From CAVQGZ01 sp963714455 (GTDB taxonomy: Bacteria > Actinomycetota > Actinomycetes > Jiangellales > Jiangellaceae): DNA of 64,000 bases. Position numbers and translations under genes: made by a program. This document shows, piece after piece, positions 1 through 8,719 of this stretch. The stretch spans positions 434,001 to 498,000 of the forward strand of contig CAVQON010000020.1 in the NCBI GenBank assembly GCA_963714455.1, in the 5' to 3' direction. A model generated the notes under the pieces. The model saw only the letters and a program-made list of their open reading frames with translations, was not told where the DNA came from and made no database searches. Numbering within the stretch: the first letter of the stretch is position 1; each line of letters begins with the position of its first letter.

Positions 1-660
1 CAGGGGCGAGGTGAACCGGGTGCGGCGCCGCACCGCGAGCACCCCCACCCCGGCCGGCCCGCCCCACTTGTGTGCGCTGCCGGTCAGCATCGACCACCCG
101 GTCGGCACCGGCATCCGGCCCAACGACTGGGCCGCGTCGACCAGCAGCGGCACGCCTGCCTCGGTGGCGCAGGCCACGACCGGGTCCAGCGGCTGCACCG
201 TGCCCACCTCGTGGTTGGCCGACTGAACGGCCGCGAGCGCCACGTCCCCGCTGCTCAGTGCGGCCTCGAAGGCGTCGAGGTCGAGCGACCCGTGCGCGTC
301 GACCGCGACGGTGTCGTGGCGGCCGCCACGCCGGACGTGCGTCGCGCCCGCCGCCAGCACCGCCGAGTGCTCGACCGCCGAGGTCACCAACCGGTCACCG
401 GCCCGGCGCCGTCCGCCCAGACCACCCAGCACGCCCAGGTGCAGCGCCTGGGTACCGCTGGCGGTGAAGACCACCTCGTCCGGTCGGGCCGGCAGGTGCG
501 CGGCCACCACCTCGCGGGCGTTGTCGAGCAGCAGCCGGGCCCGACGCCCCTCGCGGTACAGCCGGGCCGGGTCGGCCCAGCCCTCGTCGAGGGCGGCGAG
601 CATCACCTCGCGGGCCGCTGGATGCAGTCTCTCGCCCGACGCGGCGTCGAGATATGTCAC
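1..660 (-). CDS. cysteine desulfurase-like class V aminotransferase, partial (C-terminus outside window)
   Basis: PLP-dependent enzyme of the NifS/IscS type, which takes sulfur from cysteine for Fe-S clusters or tRNA thiolation. The 220 visible residues carry the family's landmarks in order: N-terminal YLDAASGERLHP, TASGTQALHL, TSAVEHSAV, NHEVGTVQP, the Asp/Gln pair in LLVDAAQSLG, and the PLP lysine in GSAHKWGGPAGVG near residue 205. The cysteine-bearing active-site loop lies beyond the left edge. A GTG start at 660 is preferred because GAAAGG sits 8 nt upstream; an in-frame GTG at 669 is possible. It is divergent from ctaC. Which pathway it serves cannot be told from this part. Confidence 0.85.
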   Translation of the reverse strand, partial: MTYLDAASGERLHPAAREVMLAALDEGWADPARLYREGRRARLLLDNAREVVAAHLPARPDEVVFTASGTQALHLGVLGGLGGRRRAGDRLVTSAVEHSAVLAAGATHVRRGGRHDTVAVDAHGSLDLDAFEAALSSGDVALAAVQSANHEVGTVQPLDPVVACATEAGVPLLVDAAQSLGRMPVPTGWSMLTGSAHKWGGPAGVGVLAVRRRTRFTSPL

Positions 661-769
661 ATCCGACACCTTTCAGCGCGCCAAACACCGGGAGAGGGTG
701 GGTTTCTGCAGGAGTGGGACGCTACTCTCCCGTTGGACTGCGGCACCTTCGACGAAGACAGAGCGAGGC

Positions 770-1705
770 ATGACGACGCTGGCGAGAACCTCAGGCACCC
801 AGGGCGACGACGCGCGCCGTGGTCGCCGGACCTGGTCACGACCGGTCCGGCTGGCGACGGCATCAGGCGCAGTCGTGGCCGCCACCTTGCTGTCCGGATG
901 CGGCATCACCCAGGACGAGGCCTTCAAGATCTCCGGCCTGCCCGAGGCGGCATCCGACCGGGCACCCCTGATCGGCGACCTCTGGGTCGGCACCTGGATC
1001 GCCGCGCTCGCCGTGGGCGCCCTGGTGTGGGGCCTCATCGCGTGGGCGTCCATCGTCTACCGGCGCAAGCACAGCGACCAGGGCCTGCCCGAGCAGGTGC
1101 GCTACAACATCCCGATCGAGACGATGTACACCGTCGTCCCGCTGTTCATCATCGGGGTGCTCTTCTTCTGGACCATGACCAACGCCAACGAGGTGCTGGC
1201 CAAGGAGACCGAGCCGGACGTCAAGATCGGCGTCATCGGCCAGCAGTGGTCGTGGACCTTCAACTACATCGACGAGGACGTCTACGACGTCGGCACGGCA
1301 GCGACGATCCCGCAGCTGTACCTGCCGGTGAACCAGGTCGTGGAGTTCCAGCTCAACTCACCCGACGTCATCCACTCGTTCTGGGTGCCGTCGTTCTACT
1401 TCAAGATGGACCTGATCCCGGGCCGCACGAACTCGTTCCAGCTCACGCCCACCAAAGAAGGCACCTTCGCCGGGCGCTGCTCCGAGCTGTGTGGCACGTA
1501 CCACTCACGCATGCTGTTCGAGGCGGTCGTGGTATCCGAGGAGGAGTACCAGGCGCACATGGACGAGCTTGCCGCCAAGGGTCAGACTGGCCTCGTGGAG
1601 GTGCCCCTTCGGGCCTCCTTCGACGGCGAACGATCGGCGACAACGCCGGGGTCCGAGGACGGTCTCGGTCAGGAGACGGTCGGCACCGAGGGAGACAGCG
1701 AATGA
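770..1705 (+). CDS. ctaC: cytochrome c oxidase subunit II
   Basis: Subunit II of the aa3 oxidase; it receives electrons from cytochrome cc (QcrC) at the CuA centre on the outer face of the membrane. The 311-residue product has a lipobox (LLSGC, Cys44), two transmembrane helices (about residues 82-103 and 122-140), then a cupredoxin domain with the CuA motif GRCSELCGTYHSRM, where both Cys, the His and the Met are present. The ATG at 770 follows GAGCGAGG. A TACTCT hexamer at 723-728 could be the -10 box. The stop overlaps the ctaD start (ATGA), so the two are translationally coupled. All family-specific metal ligands are visible, so the call is firm. Confidence 0.95.
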   Translation: MTTLARTSGTQGDDARRGRRTWSRPVRLATASGAVVAATLLSGCGITQDEAFKISGLPEAASDRAPLIGDLWVGTWIAALAVGALVWGLIAWASIVYRRKHSDQGLPEQVRYNIPIETMYTVVPLFIIGVLFFWTMTNANEVLAKETEPDVKIGVIGQQWSWTFNYIDEDVYDVGTAATIPQLYLPVNQVVEFQLNSPDVIHSFWVPSFYFKMDLIPGRTNSFQLTPTKEGTFAGRCSELCGTYHSRMLFEAVVVSEEEYQAHMDELAAKGQTGLVEVPLRASFDGERSATTPGSEDGLGQETVGTEGDSE

Positions 1706-3486
1706 CGACGTACGCCGAGCCCCCCGTCCTGGAGGCGGGCGGAACCCCGGAGCCGCCGCAGCCCGCGCTGGGCAAGAAGATCGTCAGCTGGATGACGACC
1801 ACCGATCACAAGGTGATCGGCAACATGTACATGGCGTCGTCGTTCCTCTTCTTCCTCATCGGCGGCCTGCTGGCGCTCGTGATCCGCGCCGAGCTCTTCG
1901 AGCCGGGCACCCAGTTCGTCAGCGACACGCTCTACAACCAGATGTTCACGATGCACGGCCTGATCATGCTGCTGCTGTTCGCGACGCCACTGTTCGCGGG
2001 CTTCGCGAACGCGATCATGCCGCTGCAGATCGGGGCGCCGGACGTGGCGTTCCCGCGGCTGAACATGTTCAGCTACTGGACCTTCTTGTTCGGTGGTCTG
2101 ATCGCCGCGGCGGGCTTCTTCACCCCCGGCGGCGCGGCCGACTTCGGCTGGTACGCCTACGTCCCGCTCTCCACCGAGGTCTACAGCCCGCAGGTAGGCG
2201 CTGACCTGGGCATCATCGGGCTGACGCTTGCCGGCCTCGGGACGATCCTCGGCTCGGTCAACTTCATCACCACGATCATCACCATGCGTGCGCCGGGAAT
2301 GAACTTCTTCCGCATGCCGATCTTCACCTGGAACGTGCTGGTCACCAGCGTCCTGGTGCTGATGGTCTTCCCGGTGCTGGCAGCGACGTTCATCGCGCTG
2401 TACGCGGACCGCAACTGGGGCACGCAGATCTTCGACCCCTCGACCGGCGGGGCGATCATCTACCAGCACTTGTTCTGGTTCTTCGGCCACCCCGAGGTGT
2501 ACGTCATCGCGTTGCCGTTCTTCGGCATCATCTCCGAGGTCATCCCGGTGTTCAGCCGCAAGCCGATCTTCGGCTACAAGGGCCTGGTCGGCGCGACGCT
2601 GGCGATCGCTGCTCTGTCGATGGCCGTGTGGGCGCACCACATGTACACGACGAACGCGGTCTACCTCCCGTTCTTCGCCCTGATGACCATGCTCATCGCG
2701 GTGCCGACAGGCGTGAAGTTCTTCAACTGGATCGGCACCATGTGGGGTGGCTCGGTCACGTTCGAGACACCCATGCTGTGGGCGGTCGGCTTCCTCATCA
2801 CGTTCCTGTTCGGCGGCCTGACCGGCGTCATCCTGGCCTCGCCGACGATGACGTGGCACACCTCGGACTCGTACTTCGTCGTGGCTCACTTCCACTACGT
2901 CATCTTCGGCACCGTCGTGTTCGCGATGTTCTCCGGCTTCTACTTCTGGTGGCCCAAGTTCACCGGCCGGATGCTGAACGAGCGCTTGGGCAAGTGGCAC
3001 TTCTGGACGCTGTTCATCGGCTTCCACACGACGTTCCTGATCCAGCACTGGCTCGGCACCATCGGCTTCCCCCGCCGCTACGCCGACTACCTGCCTGAAG
3101 ACGGTTTCACCATCTTCAACCAGGTGTCGACGGTCGGTGCGTTCATCCTGGCCAGCTCCACGCTGTTCTTCCTGTGGAACGTGTGGATCACCCGCAACGC
3201 GCCGAAGGTGACGGTCGACGACCCCTGGGGCTGGGGCGCCTCGCTCGAGTGGGCGACCTCGTGCCCGCCGCCGCGCCACAACTTCAACCGCATCCCGCGG
3301 ATCCGGTCGGAGCGTCCGGCGTTCGACCTCAAGTTCCCCGAGCTGGCCGCGGCCGAGCACGGGTTCAACCAGGACAACGCCGGGGTGCTCACCAAGACGC
3401 TCGGCCCCGCTGACCGCGAGCCGGTCACCGAGGGCGAGCTTCGCGCTTCCGACTCCGGCCAGACCGGTCGACCGAAGGACGTCTGA
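1702..3486 (+). CDS. ctaD: cytochrome c oxidase subunit I
   Basis: Catalytic subunit I of the aa3-type haem-copper oxidase, which reduces O2 and pumps protons. The 594-residue protein has about 12 hydrophobic segments. Visible landmarks are the low-spin haem histidine in FTMHGLIMLLLF, the CuB/Tyr cross-link region FWFFGHPEVYV, the HH pair in WAHHMYTT, and the haem histidines in YFVVAHFHYVIF. The C-terminal tail after WGASLEWATSCPPP is usual for actinobacteria. The reading frame stays open far upstream of 1702, but the ATG that overlaps the ctaC stop is the natural start. ctaC, ctaD and ctaF form one operon. Confidence 0.96.
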   Translation: MTTYAEPPVLEAGGTPEPPQPALGKKIVSWMTTTDHKVIGNMYMASSFLFFLIGGLLALVIRAELFEPGTQFVSDTLYNQMFTMHGLIMLLLFATPLFAGFANAIMPLQIGAPDVAFPRLNMFSYWTFLFGGLIAAAGFFTPGGAADFGWYAYVPLSTEVYSPQVGADLGIIGLTLAGLGTILGSVNFITTIITMRAPGMNFFRMPIFTWNVLVTSVLVLMVFPVLAATFIALYADRNWGTQIFDPSTGGAIIYQHLFWFFGHPEVYVIALPFFGIISEVIPVFSRKPIFGYKGLVGATLAIAALSMAVWAHHMYTTNAVYLPFFALMTMLIAVPTGVKFFNWIGTMWGGSVTFETPMLWAVGFLITFLFGGLTGVILASPTMTWHTSDSYFVVAHFHYVIFGTVVFAMFSGFYFWWPKFTGRMLNERLGKWHFWTLFIGFHTTFLIQHWLGTIGFPRRYADYLPEDGFTIFNQVSTVGAFILASSTLFFLWNVWITRNAPKVTVDDPWGWGASLEWATSCPPPRHNFNRIPRIRSERPAFDLKFPELAAAEHGFNQDNAGVLTKTLGPADREPVTEGELRASDSGQTGRPKDV

Positions 3487-3884
3487 TGCGCACCAGCGGA
3501 ATCATCTTCATCGGCATGACCGTGTTCTTCGGTGTCGTCACCCCGGTGTACTGGCTGCTCTCGGGCGACCCGACGGGCACTACCGCCCTCGTGCTCACCT
3601 TCGCGCTGACGGCCATGCTGGCGTTCTACCTGATGTTCGTGGCCAACCGACTGGGGGGCACTCCACCCGAGGACCGTCCGGACGGCGAGATCTACGAGGC
3701 GGCCGGCGAGCTCGGCTTCTTCGCGCCGAAGTCGTGGACCCCGCTGATGGTCGCCGGCTCAGCGTCCGTCCTCACGCTCGGACTTGTGTTCGGGTGGTGG
3801 CTGGCCATCATCGGGTTCGGCCTGCTGATCGCCGCGCTGTTCTTCTGGGTGTTCGAGTTCTACCGCGGTGAGTGGGCCCACTGA
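3486..3884 (+). CDS. ctaF: cytochrome c oxidase subunit IV, actinobacterial type
   Basis: Small membrane subunit of the actinobacterial aa3 oxidase. The 132-residue protein has four hydrophobic segments (two near the N-terminus, two near the C-terminus) separated by a polar loop with the family sequence PDGEIYEAAGELGFFAPKSWTPL. The start ATG shares one base with the ctaD stop (TGATG). It is the last gene of ctaCDF and is followed by a strong hairpin. The subunit helps assembly or stability of the bcc-aa3 supercomplex; no catalytic residues are expected. Confidence 0.93.
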   Translation: MRTSGIIFIGMTVFFGVVTPVYWLLSGDPTGTTALVLTFALTAMLAFYLMFVANRLGGTPPEDRPDGEIYEAAGELGFFAPKSWTPLMVAGSASVLTLGLVFGWWLAIIGFGLLIAALFFWVFEFYRGEWAH

Positions 3885-3906
3885 CGGGCTCCAACCACCG
3901 CCCACC

Positions 3907-3944
3907 GGCCCCGCGGCGACGCTCCTAGGCGTCAGCCCGGGGCC
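3907..3944. terminator. bidirectional terminator between ctaF and the flavin-binding gene
   Basis: An inverted repeat with a perfect 5-bp inner stem (GACGC/GCGTC, 6-nt loop TCCTAG) and a perfect 6-bp outer stem (GGCCCC/GGGGCC), with a few mismatches between them. It sits between two convergent genes and overlaps the last codons of the minus-strand gene. There is no T-tract, as is common in actinobacteria. Confidence 0.6.
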
Positions 3945-4365
3945 GTTGGTCTTCGACAACCGAGAATCGCCGGCCCGCGACCTGTCGCGGCGTGATCCGG
4001 ACGAAGAACTCCTTCGGGGAGGCGTTCCACGGGAAGAGGGGAAGGTCTTCGGCGGAGTAGATCTCGCTGAAGCGTTGAAGCGACTGCGCGAAACCCTTGA
4101 CCACCACGCTCCAGGCGTCGCCGGACTCCGGCGAGTACCCGTCGATCTCGAACGTCACCCGGGCGTTGGCAGCCAGCGCTGCAAGCTTGCTGCCCGGAGC
4201 GGTCTTGAAGACGATCGTGCGTTCGTGCACGAGGTAGTTGAGCGGAAAGATGTCGACCTCGCCGGCGACGGCCACGGCCATCCGCCCCACGACCTGGCTC
4301 TCGAGCAGCGCCCACGAGGCGTCGTCGTCGAGAATGTCCATGCCGTTGCGGGGATCGGTCGCCAT
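3925..4365 (-). CDS. pyridoxamine 5'-phosphate oxidase-like flavin-binding protein
   Basis: A 146-residue split-barrel protein of the PNPOx-like family, which binds FMN or F420. The pattern is typical: WALLESQVVGRMAVAVAGEVDIFPLNYLVHE, then IVFKTAPGSKLAAL, the strand RVTFEIDG, WSVVVKGFA, and a C-terminal FVRITPRQVAGRRF. Function is probably oxidoreduction or cofactor binding; vitamin B6 synthesis is unlikely because the full PdxH signature is absent. The ATG at 4365 gives a normal N-terminus. The gene is divergent from the M48 peptidase and convergent with ctaF. Its place inside the respiratory gene block is not a known functional link. Confidence 0.8.
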   Translation of the reverse strand: MATDPRNGMDILDDDASWALLESQVVGRMAVAVAGEVDIFPLNYLVHERTIVFKTAPGSKLAALAANARVTFEIDGYSPESGDAWSVVVKGFAQSLQRFSEIYSAEDLPLFPWNASPKEFFVRITPRQVAGRRFSVVEDQRPRADA

Positions 4366-4466
4366 GGCGAGAGCCTGCCAGGTCGACCGGCCGGCGACCA
4401 GATGAACTCGTTCACATGCGCGCCTACCATCGACGAGTGGTCGACCTGGCGCGCGGGACGGGCGGC

Positions 4467-5845
4467 ATGTCGGGGTACGCCTCCCGGCGGCCGGCAGGCG
4501 TGCGCGCACTCGTCCTGGTCACGGTGGCGACGGCGGTCGGTCTCGGCGTCGCCGTCTGGCTGAGCACGCCGTGGACGCCCCTGGACGCGCCGCCCGACCT
4601 GACGGTTTCTGCCGACGCTGCAGTCGACTTCACCCCGGCGCAGATCGCCCGGGCCGACGACTTCCGTGCAGCGGTGCGGCCCCCGGCCTACCTGTCCCTG
4701 GTTCTCGGCCTCGCGGTGACGGTCGCCGTCGGGTTCGCACCGTGGGGAGCGCGGCTGGTGCGTCTTCTGCCCAGCCCGCGCTGGTCGCCCGTCCTCGTAC
4801 CTGGGTTCGTCGGGGGCGTCCTCGTGCTGCTGGCCGTCCGCCTCATCACCCTGCCGTTGTCGGCGTGGCAGGAGTCGGTACGTCGGGAGTACGGCCTCTC
4901 CACGCGTGACTGGGGCGACTGGGCGCTCGACCTGGCCCGGGGGTTCGGCGTGCAGGCGGGGTTGACCCTGCTGGGGGTGCTCGCCATCGTGATGCTGGCC
5001 GCTCGCTGGCCGGCACGCTGGCGTGGCGAGTGGTGGATGGCGGCGGCGCCGGGCGCCGCAGGCCTGGTCGTGGTCACGTCGTTGGCCTACCCCTGGGTTG
5101 TCGAGCCGGCGTTCAACCGTTTCGAGCCGCTGGCCGAGTCGCCGCTGCGCACCTCGTTGCTCGAGCTGGCCGAGAAGGAAGGCGTTGCCGTCGGCGACGT
5201 GCTCGTCTCCGACGCTTCCCGCCGGACGAGCACCCTCAACGCATACGTGTCGGGCTTCGGGCCCACGAAACGCCTCGTGCTGTACGACACGCTGCTGGAG
5301 CAGGCCCCCGACGACGAGGTCGAGATCGTCGTCGCGCACGAGCTTGCCCACGCCCGTGAGAGCGACGTCCTCACCGGGACGCTGCTCGGAGCTGGGGGAG
5401 CGGCGCTCGTGGTGCTCCTGACGGCGCTGGCTGGCTCGTGGCGGCCGCTGAGTGACCTCTGCCGGTACTCTTCCCCAGAGTGGCGACGCGCGGACGCTGG
5501 GCGCCATCTGGCGCCTCTCTGGGTCAAGCCCCGGCCGTGCCGTTCGTCCTCGCGACGGTGACGGTGCTCGGATTGGTGGGCGGACCGGGCGAGATGACCG
5601 TCTCGAGGCACATCGAGGCACGGGCAGATGTGGTGGCTCTCGAGCTCACCGGCGATGCGGACACGTTCGTCCGCATGCAGCGCAGCCTTGCCGTGGCGGC
5701 TCTGTCCGACCTTGACCCGCCCCGCGCCCTGCACTGGTGGTTCGCCTCGCACCCGAGCGCTCCCGAGCGCATCGCCCTGGCTCGCACGTGGGCCACGGAG
5801 ACCGGAGCTTCGGTACCGCCGCCGCTGGTCGCACGTCCTGGCTAG
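4467..5845 (+). pseudogene. M48 family membrane zinc metallopeptidase (CaaX protease 1/HtpX-like), one frameshift
   Basis: Encodes an Ste24/HtpX-like membrane protease. The first frame (to about 5450) gives an N-terminal signal/TM segment, further hydrophobic segments, a NAYVSGFGPTKRLVLYDTLL block, and the zinc site VAHELAHARESD (HExxH). The second frame (from about 5456) gives a TM segment, the third zinc ligand in SRHIEARADVVALEL, then DPPRALHWWFASHPSAPERI, the usual C-terminus. Joined, they make a normal-length protein of about 460 residues, so one base appears to be missing between 5456 and about 5500. The start at 4467 follows a G-rich stretch; ATG 4416 is an alternative. Either a real pseudogene or a sequence error. 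Confidence 0.8.
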
Positions 5846-5869
5846 CACCCCCACCCTCGCGGCGCCCCG

Positions 5870-5933
5870 CAGTTGATCACGTCAACTGGCTGTCGGTGTG
5901 CTTGGCGAGGCGCAGACACCTCGCCAAGCACAC
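5870..5933. terminator. two hairpins between convergent M48 peptidase and qcrB
   Basis: The first hairpin is CAGTTGA (5870-5876) with TCAACTG (5882-5888) and a 5-nt loop. The second is a perfect 15-bp stem, GTGTGCTTGGCGAGG at 5896-5910 with its exact complement at 5919-5933, and an 8-nt loop. Both lie between convergent genes and probably act as a bidirectional terminator for qcrB and the peptidase gene. Confidence 0.75.
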
Positions 5934-5959
5934 GCTCGCCTCGTCCAGCGAGCGACTGC

Positions 5960-5992
5960 CTAGTGGCGCGTCACCTCCGGCTAGTGGCGCGT
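5960..5992. repeat. short tandem repeat at the 3' end of qcrB
   Basis: The 12-mer CTAGTGGCGCGT occurs at 5960-5971 and again at 5981-5992, a 21-bp period. On the minus strand each copy reads E-(A/V)-T-R-H-stop, so the last five codons and stop of qcrB are present twice in the same frame. It looks like a small duplication just beyond the functional stop. Confidence 0.7.
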
Positions 5993-7654
5993 GGCCTCGG
6001 GTGGGTTGTGTCCGCCACCAGGCAGGATCTCGTGCTCGAGGTGGTCCTCGGTGTCGTGGGCGGCATGCTCGAGCTCGTTGTGCAGCTCGTCGGCCGTCGG
6101 CTTCTGAACGGTGTTGTTCCAGTAGAACCGATTGAGAGCGGCCTGCCGCTTGCTCTTCTTGTGGTTCGGGTTCTTGACCCCGTTCTCGTCCACCGCGGGC
6201 TGGGCCTCGATGAGGGCCGGACGCGGCTGCGCTGTCAAGGCGTAGGCCTCGTACTCGCTGACCGGCTCGTGCTCCTCGTAGAACTCGCCCTCGGTCGTCA
6301 TGCGGATCACACCGGTCTCGCGGCCATGGGTGAGTCGCTCCATGTCCCGCCGCTGGAGCCCGATGGCGATCCGCCGGGTGATGACGAACGCCAGAGGTGG
6401 CAGGACGAACAGCCCGATCTGCATGAACATCGTGATGTAGTTCACCGGTATCTGGAAGATCGTGGCGACGAAGTCGTTGCCGCCCGACAGCCAGAGCATC
6501 CCGTAGAAGACGATGGCCATGACGCCGATGCCGGTGCGCGTGGGGTTGTTGCGCGGACGGTCCAGCAGGTGGTGCTCACGGTCGTCACCGGTCGCGAACT
6601 TCTCGATCGCGGGGTAGGCGATCAGGATGGTCGTCAGGATGCCGGGCATCACCACCGACGGGATCAGCACGTTGAGGCTCAACGTGTACCCGAAGATGAC
6701 GAACTCCCAGCCGGGCATCACCCGCAGCATGCCGTCGAGCCAGCCGATGTACCAGTCGGGTTGTGTTCCGGCGGTGACTTGTGACGGGTCGTACGGTCCC
6801 CAGAACCAGAGCGGGTTGATCTGGATCAGCGCCGACATCAGAACGATGACGCCGGACACGACGAAGAAGAAGCCCCCGGCCTTGGCCGTGTAGACGGGGA
6901 AGAGCGGGTAGCCGACCACGTTCTGCTCGGTCCTCCCCGGGCCGGGCCACTGGGTGTGCTTCTGGTACCAGAGGATCAGCAGGTGCGCCCCGACCAGGGC
7001 CAGGATCAGTCCCGGCACGATCAGGACGTGGGCGATGTAGAGGCGGCTGATGATGTCGTCGCCCGGGTACTGGCCACCGAAGATCATGAACGACAGGTAC
7101 GTGCCGACCACCGGGATGGAGAGGACGATGCCCTCGATGATGCGCAGGCCGGTACCCGAGAGCAGGTCGTCGGGCAGCGAGTAGCCGGTGAAGCCGGCGG
7201 CCAGGCCCATGAGCAGCAGGACGCCGCCGATCGACCAGTTGATCTCACGCGGACGCCGGAACGCGCCGGTGAAGAACACGCGGAACATGTGCACCGTCAT
7301 CGACGCCACGAAGAGCAGCGCCGACCAGTGGTGCACCTGGCGCATGAGCAGCCCACCACGGACGTCGAACGAGATGTCGAGCGTCGAGGCATAGGCTTCC
7401 GACATGGGAACCCCGCGGAGGGGGACGTAGGAGCCCTGGTAGACGACCTCGACCATCGAGGGCTTGAAGAAGAGCGTCAGGAACGTGCCGGAGAGCAGCA
7501 GCACGATGAAGCTGTACAGCGCGATCTCGCCGAGCAGGAACGACCAGTGGTCAGGGAAGACCTTGCGAAGGTTGTCCTTGGCCAGCTTGCCGATGGTCAG
7601 CCGCGAGTCGAGCGCAGCGACTGGCTTGCTCGCGATCCTGGCAGTGGCGCTCAT
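5981..7654 (-). CDS. qcrB: cytochrome bc1 complex cytochrome b subunit
   Basis: Cytochrome b of the menaquinol:cytochrome c oxidoreductase (bcc complex, Complex III). The 557-residue protein has the haem-ligand histidines on two helices (MRQVHHWSALLFVASMTVHM and IAHVLIVPGLILALVGAHLL), the quinol-site region SLPDDLLSGTGL, and the WFWGPYDP block. It has the long hydrophilic C-terminal extension of actinobacteria, rich in charged residues from about residue 445. The ATG at 7654 overlaps the qcrA stop (ATGA). Last gene of ctaE-qcrC-qcrA-qcrB; two hairpins follow it. Confidence 0.96.
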   Translation of the reverse strand: MSATARIASKPVAALDSRLTIGKLAKDNLRKVFPDHWSFLLGEIALYSFIVLLLSGTFLTLFFKPSMVEVVYQGSYVPLRGVPMSEAYASTLDISFDVRGGLLMRQVHHWSALLFVASMTVHMFRVFFTGAFRRPREINWSIGGVLLLMGLAAGFTGYSLPDDLLSGTGLRIIEGIVLSIPVVGTYLSFMIFGGQYPGDDIISRLYIAHVLIVPGLILALVGAHLLILWYQKHTQWPGPGRTEQNVVGYPLFPVYTAKAGGFFFVVSGVIVLMSALIQINPLWFWGPYDPSQVTAGTQPDWYIGWLDGMLRVMPGWEFVIFGYTLSLNVLIPSVVMPGILTTILIAYPAIEKFATGDDREHHLLDRPRNNPTRTGIGVMAIVFYGMLWLSGGNDFVATIFQIPVNYITMFMQIGLFVLPPLAFVITRRIAIGLQRRDMERLTHGRETGVIRMTTEGEFYEEHEPVSEYEAYALTAQPRPALIEAQPAVDENGVKNPNHKKSKRQAALNRFYWNNTVQKPTADELHNELEHAAHDTEDHLEHEILPGGGHNPPEATRH

Positions 7655-8703
7655 ATGCGCTCCCCGTTCTCGTACTTGGCCCGCGTCCAGTAGCTAGGAC
7701 CCACCGGTTGAGGGAAGTCACCCTGCGCGGCCAAGTATCCCTCCGCGTCGACCTCGAGCGCGAGTTGCGGGAGCGGTCGCTTGGCTGGACCGAACACCAC
7801 CTTGCCGCCCTCGGCGAGTGCGAACGTCGACTGGTGGCAGGGGCAAAGCATGTTGTGGGTCTGCTGCTCGTACAGGCTGATCGGGCATCCGACGTGCGTG
7901 CAGATCTTCGAGTAGCAGAGGATGCCGTCGACGGCCCAGTCCTCGCGGCCGGGTTCGACCTCGAACTCGTCGAGCTCCATCCGCACCAGGATCACCGAGG
8001 CCGTGGCGCGCGCGGTGAGCGCGTCTACGTGGTCTTCTTCCGGGATCTCCTTGTATGTGGCGGGCATCGCGTTCACCAGCTGGCCGACCTCCAGGTCTTC
8101 TGGCCGAATGGGCTCGAACGTGACGTCGTTGACCACCCGGACACCTGGCCCCCAGATCGTGCTGGCCAGCACCTTTCCCGGGTTGGGGTTGAGCGGGCCG
8201 AGGTCGCCCAGGATGAAGACGATCGGCAGCGGGAGCAGTGCCATCGACCCGATCAGCGAGTTGCGGATGAGCGAGCGCCGTCCGATGCCCGACTCCTCGG
8301 TACCGGCCTCGAACGCTGCGATGGCGCCGGCCTGCTCCTCGGGGGTGGACGCCAGCGGGTGACGCTCCTGCACCACCTCGACGTCGGGCATCAGCTTCTT
8401 CGCCCACTGGATCGCGCCGAGGCCGATCAAGAAGAGGGCGCCACCGAGCGTGAGGCCGAGCAAGAAGTTGGACAGCTGGAGTCGCCCGAGGTCGCCCTCG
8501 ATGAGCGGAAAGGCGAGGTACGCGGCGACGAACCCGATGCTGCCCAGTGCGGCGACGCCGAACATCGTCGACACCTGGCGCTCGGCCCGCTTGGCGGCCT
8601 TGGGGTCGGTGTCGGTGAGCCGTGGGGTGTGCGGCGGCAGCCCCGGGTCGGGAACCGGGTCGCCGCCGGAGGTGACGGGCTCGATCTCGGAGTGCGTTGT
8701 CAT
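7651..8703 (-). CDS. qcrA: cytochrome bc1 complex Rieske iron-sulfur subunit
   Basis: Rieske protein that takes electrons from menaquinol and passes them to QcrC. The 350-residue protein has three hydrophobic segments in the N-terminal half, an actinobacterial arrangement, then a Rieske domain with the two cluster boxes CTHVGC and CPCHQS; the two Cys and two His ligands are all present. The ATG at 8703 has GGAG about 11 nt upstream. It lies 16 nt after qcrC and overlaps qcrB by 4 nt, so it is part of one transcription unit. Confidence 0.96.
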   Translation of the reverse strand: MTTHSEIEPVTSGGDPVPDPGLPPHTPRLTDTDPKAAKRAERQVSTMFGVAALGSIGFVAAYLAFPLIEGDLGRLQLSNFLLGLTLGGALFLIGLGAIQWAKKLMPDVEVVQERHPLASTPEEQAGAIAAFEAGTEESGIGRRSLIRNSLIGSMALLPLPIVFILGDLGPLNPNPGKVLASTIWGPGVRVVNDVTFEPIRPEDLEVGQLVNAMPATYKEIPEEDHVDALTARATASVILVRMELDEFEVEPGREDWAVDGILCYSKICTHVGCPISLYEQQTHNMLCPCHQSTFALAEGGKVVFGPAKRPLPQLALEVDAEGYLAAQGDFPQPVGPSYWTRAKYENGERI

Positions 8704-8719
8704 GGCGTGGCGTCTCCTG

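Noticed and set aside
70..1701. A long in-frame extension upstream of ctaD suggesting one very large protein
   Set aside because: It is antisense to the cysteine desulfurase and out of frame through ctaC; high-GC sequence keeps this frame open by chance. The ATG at 1702 is the true ctaD start.
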